A stretch of DNA of 64,000 nt from Salinimicrobium profundisediminis (GTDB lineage: Bacteria; Bacteroidota; Bacteroidia; Flavobacteriales; Flavobacteriaceae). Location of the stretch: NCBI RefSeq assembly GCF_026241755.1, contig NZ_JAPJDA010000007.1, positions 93,463 through 157,462 on the forward strand, given 5' to 3'. A program made the position numbers and the translations under genes. Numbering within the stretch: the first letter of the stretch is position 1; every line of letters begins with the position of its first letter. Of this stretch, positions 33,954 through 42,620 are shown piece by piece. The notes under the pieces were generated by a model that saw only the letters and a program-made list of their open reading frames with translations, did not search any database and was not told the DNA's origin.

Positions 33954-35950
33954 TATGCACTTTTCTGAATACTAAAATCAAACGCTACCCGGGTTCCCAA
34001 ATCACTATATTCCTGCATTTTACCATTTAGTTGCCGCGTAAGTAATTGTATTAATTGTGAACCAAATCCGGTGCCTTTAGGAGCAACTCCTGCAGTCTTA
34101 CCTATTCCGTTATCTCTCACTTCGAGCTTTAAATTATAATTGCTGTCCTTTTCAAGACTAATATTAATAACCCCCCGTTGATCTTGTGGAAAGGCATATT
34201 TGAGTGCGTTGGTAAGCAGCTCATTGACAATTAAGCCAATAGGAACTGCAGTATCAACATCCAGTTCGAGGTTGTCCATTGCACATTCAATTTTGATGCG
34301 GTCTTCAGCATTAAAGGAATCCAGGATTCCTTCACTCAGGTTTATGAAGTAATCTTTCATTTCAATACTACCAAGATTTGTCCCCTGATATAATTTTTGA
34401 TGAATGATCCCCATAGACTGCACCCGGTTTTGACTGGCAATCATGGCTTCCTTAGTGGCAGGGTCTTCTATTTGAGCTGACTGCAGGGAGATTAGGCTTT
34501 TTACCATTTCCAGATTATTCTTTACGCGATGGTGTATTTCTTTTAGGAGCAGCTCGTTCTCTGCGTTACGTTTATCCAACAATACATTTTTATGGGCCAA
34601 CTCATCATTTAGTGCTTTTAGCCGCTTATTACGGCTTTTTTTAAGCCTGAAGTTATGATATAATAGCCCCAGTACTAAAGCCGCAATAAGCAGGATAGTA
34701 AGATAAATAGTTTGTTGTTGTTGTTTAGCACTTAGCAGTTCGGCCTGGTCTAAAATATCTTCCTGTAATTCATTCTCACGAAGACTCCTTTCGTTTCTTT
34801 CTACTTCAATGATATCATTAGCCTCAGACCATGCAATGTAGTATTCAAGAGCTTTTTTGTAATCGCCCTTCTGTTCATGCGCACTGTATAATTTGTTGAG
34901 AAAATATGCAGTATTTGCTTTTGTATTAATTGCTATCGATGAATTTCTGGCTTTTTCATAATAGTCAATTGCTTCATTATAATTGTCTTCAGCCATGTAT
35001 ATGTCTCCTATCCGGGAATGTGCAAATTGGTAAACATCAATGGTAGTGAGATTATATTCTTCTAATAACTGGATGGTCTTGTTTAAATAATCTTTTGCTT
35101 CTTCATATTTTTCCCTCCTAATGAGGTTGTTGCCCATTGAATAATAGTACCAGGTGTGATGGAAGGGATTACCAACCTCAGGCAGGAGCTTTCCCATTTT
35201 TTGTACGTAATAGTCACTTGAATCAAGATTGGATTCGGAATAATGGTAGGATAAAAGTTTATACGCAACAGCAAGGGCCTCATTTCTTTCAGGATAAATT
35301 GAGGTCTGATATCCTATCATGCTCTTTCTTAAATATTGAAAAGCTTTTTCCTGCTCTTCTGGTAAACCATATTGAGAAAGAAATCTGCCTTTGTCTTTCA
35401 ATATTTTAAGCTGAATTTCAGGCCGTTTATCATTCTCCAGGAGGTTCAATGCTTTCACGAAAAGCTCCAGTCCCTCTTTTGGTTCTCCTCTTATAATTTT
35501 AATTAAAGCCCAATTGATTAACAGGTCATATCCCAACACTTTATCTTTCTTGCTTTCCGGAATATTTTCATAATAAGACCAACCTATAGGTGCCAGAGAA
35601 TCTACCACATTAAAATTGTGCGACCTATTAGCTCTGTCTGTAATATCACGATATAAATTAGCCAAACGTTCATATTGTCGAGGTTTGCTGTTCTGGAGTA
35701 GTTGCGCGGCCTTATCAAAATAATAAACAGTACTGTCCCGGTTAAAGTGGGGCATTTGTTTAAACCATAATGCCTTGTCCTGGTAAGTTCTACTTAATGC
35801 AGCAACTTCATTAGGGGAGAGTTTTTGGGAAACTCTTAATTCAGAAATCCTTATTTCACCTTTTGTGGTTTGGAGACTTTGGGGAAGTGCACTCATATAT
35901 AAGAGCAAAGCAGTAAACCATATATAAGATCTAATAATCAAGTTTATCAT
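33953..35950 (-). CDS. TPR-containing sensor histidine kinase (HisKA_2 type)
   Basis: 665 aa. A signal/TM start (MINLIIRSYIWFTALLLYMSALPQS) precedes about 350 residues of TPR-like helices in the periplasm (YYSMGNNLIRREKYEEAKDYLNKTIQLLEEY; AHSRIGDIYMAEDNYNEAIDYYEKA). One TM helix follows (TIYLTILLIAALVLGLLYHNF), then a coiled coil and the kinase: phospho-His in EIHHRVKNNLEMVKSLISLQ (HisKA_2), N box NELLTNALKYAFP, G boxes RDNGIGK and GFGSQLIQLLTRQLNG. It probably signals to the overlapping LytTR regulator. Stimulus unknown. Confidence 0.92.
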   Translation of the reverse strand: MINLIIRSYIWFTALLLYMSALPQSLQTTKGEIRISELRVSQKLSPNEVAALSRTYQDKALWFKQMPHFNRDSTVYYFDKAAQLLQNSKPRQYERLANLYRDITDRANRSHNFNVVDSLAPIGWSYYENIPESKKDKVLGYDLLINWALIKIIRGEPKEGLELFVKALNLLENDKRPEIQLKILKDKGRFLSQYGLPEEQEKAFQYLRKSMIGYQTSIYPERNEALAVAYKLLSYHYSESNLDSSDYYVQKMGKLLPEVGNPFHHTWYYYSMGNNLIRREKYEEAKDYLNKTIQLLEEYNLTTIDVYQFAHSRIGDIYMAEDNYNEAIDYYEKARNSSIAINTKANTAYFLNKLYSAHEQKGDYKKALEYYIAWSEANDIIEVERNERSLRENELQEDILDQAELLSAKQQQQTIYLTILLIAALVLGLLYHNFRLKKSRNKRLKALNDELAHKNVLLDKRNAENELLLKEIHHRVKNNLEMVKSLISLQSAQIEDPATKEAMIASQNRVQSMGIIHQKLYQGTNLGSIEMKDYFINLSEGILDSFNAEDRIKIECAMDNLELDVDTAVPIGLIVNELLTNALKYAFPQDQRGVINISLEKDSNYNLKLEVRDNGIGKTAGVAPKGTGFGSQLIQLLTRQLNGKMQEYSDLGTRVAFDFSIQKSA

Positions 35951-36393
35951 TGCTTTGCCTGTTAAATTGATTAATCAATATTCATAAGGCTCTAATTTTA
36001 TTGCTTTTGGCACCAAAAACTGAAGCCGTAATAACCGTAATAATTGATATGGTTTATTTTATAAGTAGGCATTGGATAATTTTGGAGAGTAAATATTATA
36101 GTAAATGGAAATATACGACAATCTTTAATGAAAAAAGACGTTTATTTTATATAAGTTATTGAAATACAGAGTATTTAATTGTTTGGAGCCAGTAGTTGGT
36201 AATAAAATTGATTTTTTTAGAAATAGGTTCCCAATATAATAAGATTCACTTCTTTTTCAGGCATTCCAACTTATAGCCCTGGCCGAATCTTAAGAAATTC
36301 AGCATCATTTACTTCTATTCTGAAATAAGCTTGTCAAAAATTCACTTTTTACCAGATTTAATTCCTAAATTAAAATCAAAAGTAATTTTTGAT
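35951..36393. other. Intergenic stretch without a recognised element
   Basis: 443 bp, AT-rich, between the divergent kinase gene and the conserved unknown gene. It holds a small TTTTGG/CCAAAA inverted repeat near 36005-36018 and a doubled GTAATAA...CCGTAATAA around 36027-36041. No ORF above background and no exact promoter pair were seen. Confidence 0.5.
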
Positions 36394-37827
36394 ATGAAAT
36401 CCAGAGATGTAGAAGATTTAGAGTTCGATCCTCTTCCCTCGATAATGAATAAAGCGCTTCGCGTAAACCTCAATGAAAATATCTACGGCACCTTTGCCGA
36501 AATTGGTGCGGGGCAGGAGACCGTGCGTAATTTTTTTAGAGCGGGTGGCGCATCGGGTACCATTGCGAAGACTATGAGTGCCTATGATAAGGATTTTAGC
36601 GACGCGATATACGGCATTGAATCTGATGCGCGCTATGTGACCGAGGCAAGATTAAAAAGTATGCTCAGGTATGAGACCAATCTTCTTGAACAAAGAATTT
36701 TGAGGGAGAAACATCCCGATAAACTCTTCTTTAGTTATGCCAATACAGTTGCTACTATAGATTTTGCCAAGAAATATAAAGGCCACGGCTGGTTGGGGAT
36801 TAGATTTCAGACTAAGCCAGAAGAAGAATTCAGTGAGATTATTATTCATGTTCAGTTTCATGAGAATAATGCCGGGCTACAGCAAATCACGCTGGGCACT
36901 ATGGGCACAAATTTGATCTACGGTGCCTTTTATCAGTATGATAAGCCTAAGGTGCTTTTGCAACATTTGTATGATCATCTCAACAATGACCAGGTAGAGA
37001 TTGACATGATCAATTTTACAGGGCCTGTTTTCAAAGATGTTGACAATCGCCTTATGAGTCTGCAGCTGGTAAAGAATGGGATGACCCAGGCCGTTATGTT
37101 CGCTTCAACCGGAAACAACGTACTTCCGGCCAATGAACTTTACAAAAAGAATATCCTCACTCTTAGAGGTAGCTTCAGGCCTGTTACCAAAGTGAATATG
37201 AACATGTTTGAACAATCCCTCAAATTGTTTCTGAATGAAAAAAAGGTGAGTGAGGAAAAAACTGAAGTCATTTTTGAAATCACTCTTTCCAACCTTAGGT
37301 CTGAAGGAGATATTGATGAAAAGGATTTTCTGGATAGGGCCGATTTGCTGGGGTCTTTAGGACAAATGGTAATGATCTCTAATTTTCAGGAATACTATAA
37401 AGTTGTAGAGTATTTCTCTCAATACACGGCCGAAAGAATGGGGCTCACCATGGGAATAAATACATTTTTGGCACTGTTTGACGAAAAATACTACCGGCAC
37501 CTTAGCGGAGGGATTCTCGAAGCTTTCGGAAAATTGTTCTTCCGCGATCTGAAGATCTACCTGCACCCGTTAAAAGATCCCGAAACAGGTGAGATCATTA
37601 CCAGTAACAACCTTAAAGTACATCCACGAATGAAGGAGTTGTTCAAGTTCTTCAAAGACAATGGCAGGGTGGTGGATATTACAGACTACGATCCCGAAAT
37701 CCTCGATATCTATTCCAGGGAAGTACATCAAATGATTGTAGACGGGGAACCGGGCTGGGAAGAGATGTTACCGCCAAAGACCACAGCGATGATCAAGGAA
37801 AAACGACTCTTTATGGCGCAGGAGTAA
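36394..37827 (+). CDS. Conserved cytoplasmic protein of unknown function
   Basis: 477 aa from ATG at 36394 (MKSRDVEDLEFDPLPSIMNKALRVNLNENIYGTFAEIGAGQETVRNFF). The longer frame starting at a TTG, 36331, is unlikely. Distinct segments are GGASGTIAKTMSAYDKDFSDAIYG, LGTMGTNLIYGAFYQYDKPKVLLQHLYDHL and a C-terminal half with MGINTFLALFDEKYYRHLSGGILEAFGKLFFRDLKIYLHPL. There is no signal peptide or TM. I recall close relatives across Bacteroidota carrying inconsistent annotations; no catalytic motif that I can name. Monocistronic. Confidence 0.8.
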   Translation: MKSRDVEDLEFDPLPSIMNKALRVNLNENIYGTFAEIGAGQETVRNFFRAGGASGTIAKTMSAYDKDFSDAIYGIESDARYVTEARLKSMLRYETNLLEQRILREKHPDKLFFSYANTVATIDFAKKYKGHGWLGIRFQTKPEEEFSEIIIHVQFHENNAGLQQITLGTMGTNLIYGAFYQYDKPKVLLQHLYDHLNNDQVEIDMINFTGPVFKDVDNRLMSLQLVKNGMTQAVMFASTGNNVLPANELYKKNILTLRGSFRPVTKVNMNMFEQSLKLFLNEKKVSEEKTEVIFEITLSNLRSEGDIDEKDFLDRADLLGSLGQMVMISNFQEYYKVVEYFSQYTAERMGLTMGINTFLALFDEKYYRHLSGGILEAFGKLFFRDLKIYLHPLKDPETGEIITSNNLKVHPRMKELFKFFKDNGRVVDITDYDPEILDIYSREVHQMIVDGEPGWEEMLPPKTTAMIKEKRLFMAQE

Positions 37828-37837
37828 ATCTACAGCC

Positions 37838-37860
37838 TGTCAAAAATGTCATTTTTGACA
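37838..37860. repeat. Dispersed palindrome copy with 11-bp arms
   Basis: Arms TGTCAAAAATG (37838-37848) and CATTTTTGACA (37850-37860) around T37849, starting 10 bp after the stop codon. Followed by TCCTTTTCTTCAGAAGAAA, a second small inverted repeat that also trails other copies. Probable transcript end. Confidence 0.85.
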
Positions 37861-37990
37861 TCCTTTTCTTCAGAAGAAATTTCAGGATCAGCAGAGATGG
37901 TTTCACCTAAAAAGTCCTAAAGTTATCTTATAACTTAGTTTTTTGTGTCAGCATATTTCAATTTTTTCTTATTTTTTGGAAAAAGCAGCT

Positions 37991-40486
37991 ATGAAAAAAC
38001 ACAATAGATCTATAGAGAGTTATTTTGAGTCAATAGGTGCCGGAGCCAGTGATGTTGGCCTGAGTAAAGAAGACATAAAAAAGGCCTTTTTACATAAACT
38101 TTTCTATCATCTTGGAAGAGTACCTGCCTTAACAACTCCTAACGACCTTTATACTGCTATGGCCCTAACCATACGTGACAGGGCGCTGCGGAAGTTTGTA
38201 AGGTCAATCGAAGAGTTCACCCAACAAGATGCGCGCGGCGTCGCTTATTTATCAGCCGAATATCTCCCCGGGCCTCACCTGGGAAATAACTTACTCAATC
38301 TTCACATTGTAGAGGAAACAAAAGAAGCTTTAGCCGAACTCGATCTTGATCTTGATGAGATCCTGGATCAGGAAGGGGAACCTGGATTGGGTAATGGCGG
38401 CCTGGGCAGGCTGGCATCCTGCTTTATGGATTCCCTGGCAACCCTTGGGATACCTTCTATTGGGTACGGTATTAGGTATGAATTCGGAATTTTTAAGCAG
38501 GAGATCAAGGAAGGTTGGCAAATGGAAACTACAGATAAGTGGCTTCATAGTGGCAACCCCTGGGAAATTGTGCGTCCCGAAATTTCTTATGTTGTAAAAT
38601 TTGGTGGCAGAACCGAGCACCGCACCAATGGGCAGAACCGATATGAAGTAGACTGGTTGCCCGACTCTGAGATCAAAGGTACTGCCTACGATACCCCCAT
38701 TTTAGGTTATCAAAGTAACGGCATCATCATGCGTCTTTGGAAGGCTGAAGCTGTAGAATCCTTTGATTTTTCTGTCTACAACATAGGCGATTACTATCGT
38801 GCGGTAGAGAAGAAGCTGCGTTCTGAGAATATTACCAAAGTACTTTATCCTAACGATGAAAATCTTTCAGGAAAAGAATTGAGGCTTAAACAACAGTATT
38901 TCTTTGTATCCTGTTCTTTGCAGGATATGATAAGACTTCATACAATGCAAGGTAGAAAACTGAAGAAGTTTCATGAGAAATTTGCTATTCAGCTTAATGA
39001 TACCCACCCTTCAATTGCGGTGGCCGAGCTAATGCGTTTGTTGGTAGATGAGCATGAGATCGAATGGGATGAGGCCTGGGACATCACCCGGCAAACCTTT
39101 GCTTATACCAATCACACCCTGCTGCCCGAGGCTCTTGAAAAGTGGACGGTTTCCCTCCTCGGAAGAATACTGCCACGGCACCTGGAAATCATTTACGAGA
39201 TAAACAGCCGCTTTTTAGAAGAATTGAGAGATAAGGGTTATAGTGGTGACCAAATTGCCCGTATGTCTCTTATAGATGAGCAGGGAGAGCCTTCAGTGAG
39301 AATGGCCCACCTCGCAACAGTAGGAAGTTTTAAAGTGAACGGTGTTTCTGAACTGCACTCCCGGCTTTTAAAGTCACAGGTGCTGAATGATTTTGCCGAT
39401 TTATGGCCCGGTAAGTTTACTAATGTTACCAATGGGGTGGCACATCGCCGGTTTGTGGCAGTGAGCAATCCAGGTTTAGCCAATCTTATTTCAGAAAAAA
39501 TCGGCTTCGGGTGGCTAACAAATCTCAGCAGTCTTAGCGAACTGGAGAAATTTGCCAAAGACGAAAAGTTTCAGCAGCGATGGAGAGATGTAAAACTTCA
39601 GAATAAAACAGCTTTAACCCGGTTTATTGAAGAGCAAACCGGGGTGAAGGTAGATCCTGATATGCTCTTTGATGTGCAGGTGAAAAGGATCCATGAGTAC
39701 AAAAGGCAGCACCTCATGGTGTTGCATATCATTGATCTCTACCTGCGGATCAAAGATGGAAAAACAGAAAATATAGCCCCTTCTACTTTTATTTTTGCCG
39801 GAAAAGCGGCACCCGGCTACTTTCTTGCAAAACTGATAATACGTCTTATCACAGCTGTGGCTGATCTTGTGAATGACGATGAAGAGGTGAACAAGCTTAT
39901 TAAAGTGGTATTTCTGCCCAATTTCAATGTCAAACAGGCCCAGAGAGTCTATCCCGCTGCCGATCTTTCGGAACAGATCTCGATGGCAGGTAAAGAAGCT
40001 TCGGGTACAGGAAATATGAAGTTTGCGCTTAACGGGGCGTTAACCATAGGAACTCTTGATGGGGCAAATGTAGAGATACGGGAAGAAGTGGGGGATGAGA
40101 ATTTCTTTTTGTTTGGTCAAACTACCGAAGAGATACAGCAAACCAGGCGTGAAGGTTACCGGCCTTATCAGTATTATGAAGAAAATGAAAAAATAAAAAG
40201 GGTTCTGGACTTTTTGGTGTCGGGAGAACTTGCGAATGGCGATAAAGACCTGTTTAAACCTCTTTATCATAATTTACTCCAACAGGATCCTTATCAGCTT
40301 TTAAAGGATTTTGATTCGTATTGTGCTAAAAAAGAGGAAGTTTTTAAAGTTTGGAACGATCAGGAAGAATGGACTAAAAAATCTATTCTGAATGTGGCCA
40401 GAATGGGTAAATTCTCTTCAGACCGTTCTATTCAGGATTACTGTGATAGAATATGGCAGGTAAAACCAGTTAAGATCCAGGAATAA
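37991..40486 (+). CDS. glgP: Glycogen/starch/alpha-glucan phosphorylase
   Basis: 831 aa from the ATG at 37991 (MKKHNRSIESYFESIGAGASDVGLSKED). The upstream in-frame extension starts at TTG and is AT-rich. Motifs are AYLSAEYLPGPHLGNNLLNL, EPGLGNGGLGRLASCFMDSLATLGIPSIGYGIRYEFGIF, NDTHPSIAVAELMRLL, VKRIHEYKRQHL and the PLP-lysine segment SGTGNMKFALNGALTIGTLDGANVEI. It phosphorolyses alpha-1,4-glucan to glucose-1-phosphate. It complements the GT5 synthase 8 kb upstream in glycogen turnover. Confidence 0.96.
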   Translation: MKKHNRSIESYFESIGAGASDVGLSKEDIKKAFLHKLFYHLGRVPALTTPNDLYTAMALTIRDRALRKFVRSIEEFTQQDARGVAYLSAEYLPGPHLGNNLLNLHIVEETKEALAELDLDLDEILDQEGEPGLGNGGLGRLASCFMDSLATLGIPSIGYGIRYEFGIFKQEIKEGWQMETTDKWLHSGNPWEIVRPEISYVVKFGGRTEHRTNGQNRYEVDWLPDSEIKGTAYDTPILGYQSNGIIMRLWKAEAVESFDFSVYNIGDYYRAVEKKLRSENITKVLYPNDENLSGKELRLKQQYFFVSCSLQDMIRLHTMQGRKLKKFHEKFAIQLNDTHPSIAVAELMRLLVDEHEIEWDEAWDITRQTFAYTNHTLLPEALEKWTVSLLGRILPRHLEIIYEINSRFLEELRDKGYSGDQIARMSLIDEQGEPSVRMAHLATVGSFKVNGVSELHSRLLKSQVLNDFADLWPGKFTNVTNGVAHRRFVAVSNPGLANLISEKIGFGWLTNLSSLSELEKFAKDEKFQQRWRDVKLQNKTALTRFIEEQTGVKVDPDMLFDVQVKRIHEYKRQHLMVLHIIDLYLRIKDGKTENIAPSTFIFAGKAAPGYFLAKLIIRLITAVADLVNDDEEVNKLIKVVFLPNFNVKQAQRVYPAADLSEQISMAGKEASGTGNMKFALNGALTIGTLDGANVEIREEVGDENFFLFGQTTEEIQQTRREGYRPYQYYEENEKIKRVLDFLVSGELANGDKDLFKPLYHNLLQQDPYQLLKDFDSYCAKKEEVFKVWNDQEEWTKKSILNVARMGKFSSDRSIQDYCDRIWQVKPVKIQE

Positions 40487-40515
40487 TTTCAGCAGAAAAA
40501 GAAGGGGTCGAATTA

Positions 40516-41304
40516 TTATTCAGTCCATAGTTTTCCCACAAAATAAGTCCGTGCTTTCCCTGCGACTTCAACCCTTTCTTTTTTATCTCTGCACAAGAGT
40601 TGGCCACCGCGTTCAGACAATTGCATGGCTGTCATTTCATTTTTGCCAAGTACTTCACTCCAGTAGGGGGTGAGGGAACAATGTGCAGAACCCGTCACAG
40701 GATCTTCAAATACCGAAGCTCTCGGGGTGAAGAACCGGGAAACAAAATCACACTGGCTGCCTTTTGCAGTGACAATGACGCCACCGGTACCCAACTCGAG
40801 TTGATCAAAGTAAGCACGATCAATCTTAATATCTTTTACTTCCTGTTCGCTGTTGTAAACTAAAACGTAATCGCGAGCTTTCAGAATTTCCTGTGGCTGT
40901 ATGTTAAGGGAATCTTTGAGAAGCTGAGGTAAGGTGGTGGAGGCAGGTTTTCTTGCCGGGAGGTCTAGCACATAAAGATCACCGGTTACCTTTACCGTAA
41001 GGGTGCCGTTAGAGGTCTCAAAAATGATACTTTGCCCCGGGTATTTCCTGATTTCTTTTAAGGCATGTGCAGTAGCCAGTGTGGCATGACCACAAAGATC
41101 CATTTCCATTTCGGGGGTAAACCATCTAAGGTGGAAGGTATAGCCTAAATCTACGAAAAAAGCCGTTTCGGCAACTGCATTTTCCCTGGCGATTTTCAGA
41201 AGGAGATCATCGGGAAGCCACTCAGATAAAGGTACTACACAGGCCGGATTTCCACTAAAAAGTCCGTTTGTAAAAGCATTGATTTGATAAACGTGTAATT
41301 GCAT
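40516..41304 (-). CDS. PhzF family isomerase/epimerase
   Basis: 262 aa from ATG at 41304 (MQLHVYQINAFTNGLFSGNPACVVPL). NAFTxxxFxGNPAxVV, a catalytic Glu in ENAVAETAFF, FTPEMEMDLCGHATLATAHAL and FEDPVTGSAHCSLTPYW are the PhzF-fold signatures. Reaction unknown outside phenazine makers; none of the phenazine genes is present. Monocistronic. Confidence 0.92.
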   Translation of the reverse strand: MQLHVYQINAFTNGLFSGNPACVVPLSEWLPDDLLLKIARENAVAETAFFVDLGYTFHLRWFTPEMEMDLCGHATLATAHALKEIRKYPGQSIIFETSNGTLTVKVTGDLYVLDLPARKPASTTLPQLLKDSLNIQPQEILKARDYVLVYNSEQEVKDIKIDRAYFDQLELGTGGVIVTAKGSQCDFVSRFFTPRASVFEDPVTGSAHCSLTPYWSEVLGKNEMTAMQLSERGGQLLCRDKKERVEVAGKARTYFVGKLWTE

Positions 41305-41395
41305 GATTAAAAATAACAATTAACCGGCAGGGATTCTGCTTTTCAAATAGTATTTTCTTTACTCCACCGCTATACCTTCCAAAAAGGGCAAAAAA

Positions 41396-42403
41396 TCACA
41401 GTGTTTTCATTATTTCAGAAAAGATCTTATACGACTTCAGCCTGTCGTTGTGATCAAAAATGTGAGAAGCGACCATCACTTCGTTTACTCCTGTTTCTTT
41501 AAGGAACTTTGAGGTTTGCTCTTTCACTGTTTCTTTACTTCCAATAAAGGCATATTTCAGCATTCTCTGGAAAGCAGGATTTGCGGCGAGGTCTCTCAAT
41601 TCGCTGTTCATTTTGACCGGAGGCTGCATATAATCTATATTTCCCGTCATTACGCCCAGCATCATTTTGATGAGGGTAGTCGAAATATTTTCGGCTTCTT
41701 CATCGGTGTCGGCTGCAATCACATTAATGCAGGCAATAGTGTAAGGCTTATCGAGGTATTTTGAAGGCTGAAACTTGTTATAATAGATATTCAGCGCTTC
41801 AAAAAGTTGTGCCGGCGCAAAATGGCTGGCAAAGGCATAAGGCAGGCCTTTTTCTGCGGCCACGTGTGCACTGTCGGTACTCGAACCCAGTACGTAAATA
41901 GGAACATCAACTCCTTCGGCCACTGCAGCGCGCACCTGGGATTTGGCGTTCTCTGCTGAAAAATACTGCTGAATCTCGCTTATCTCTTCCGGGAATTTAT
42001 AAACCGCCTGCATCCGGTCACTCCTTATGGCATGTGCGGTGACCTGATCTGTACCCGGGGCTCTTCCCAGGCCAAGATCAATCCTGTTTGGGTAAAGGGA
42101 GCCAAGCGTTCCAAATTGTTCAGAAACTATAAGAGGAGAGTGGTTTGGCAACATGATTCCGCCGCTGCCCACTCTTATTTTTTTGGTGCCTCCGGCGATA
42201 TGGCCAATAAGCACAGAAGTTGCCGAACTGGCTATACTTACCATGTTGTGGTGTTCTGCCAGCCAAAACCGTGTATAGCCCATGTCTTCAGCTTTTTGGG
42301 CAAGATCAAGGCTGTCTTTAAAAGTTTGTTCAATAGAGGAACCGGCACCCACACTGGCGAGTTCTAGTATAGAATATGGAATAGAAGTAGTATTGTGAGA
42401 CAT
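41396..42403 (-). CDS. LLM-class flavin-dependent oxidoreductase (luciferase-like)
   Basis: 335 aa. Starts MSHNTTSIPYSILELASVGAG. GYTRFWLAEHHNMVSIASSATSVLIGHIAGGTKKIRVGSGGIMLPNHSPLIVSEQFGTLGSLYPNRIDLGLGRAPGTD is the group of luciferase-like monooxygenases related to YhbW. FMN-dependent with a likely TIM-barrel fold; substrate unknown. Own transcript. Confidence 0.92.
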   Translation of the reverse strand: MSHNTTSIPYSILELASVGAGSSIEQTFKDSLDLAQKAEDMGYTRFWLAEHHNMVSIASSATSVLIGHIAGGTKKIRVGSGGIMLPNHSPLIVSEQFGTLGSLYPNRIDLGLGRAPGTDQVTAHAIRSDRMQAVYKFPEEISEIQQYFSAENAKSQVRAAVAEGVDVPIYVLGSSTDSAHVAAEKGLPYAFASHFAPAQLFEALNIYYNKFQPSKYLDKPYTIACINVIAADTDEEAENISTTLIKMMLGVMTGNIDYMQPPVKMNSELRDLAANPAFQRMLKYAFIGSKETVKEQTSKFLKETGVNEVMVASHIFDHNDRLKSYKIFSEIMKTL

Positions 42404-42620
42404 AGCAAAATTCAGTTTTAATCAAAGATCGGGATAATACGAAGAATAAGAGAGAATGAAAAATAGCTTTTTTTGATGCTTCAATCGAGATTACCTTATT
42501 CGGTAAAAAATCAGATACAAGAAGGAGTTCAAAAGCTTTTTCTGAAGTTCTAAAAAAGTGCTTTTTCGATCTTCTTTACCTGAATTACTTCGGAATAAAT
42601 TCAGTTCATAACAAAATGCG

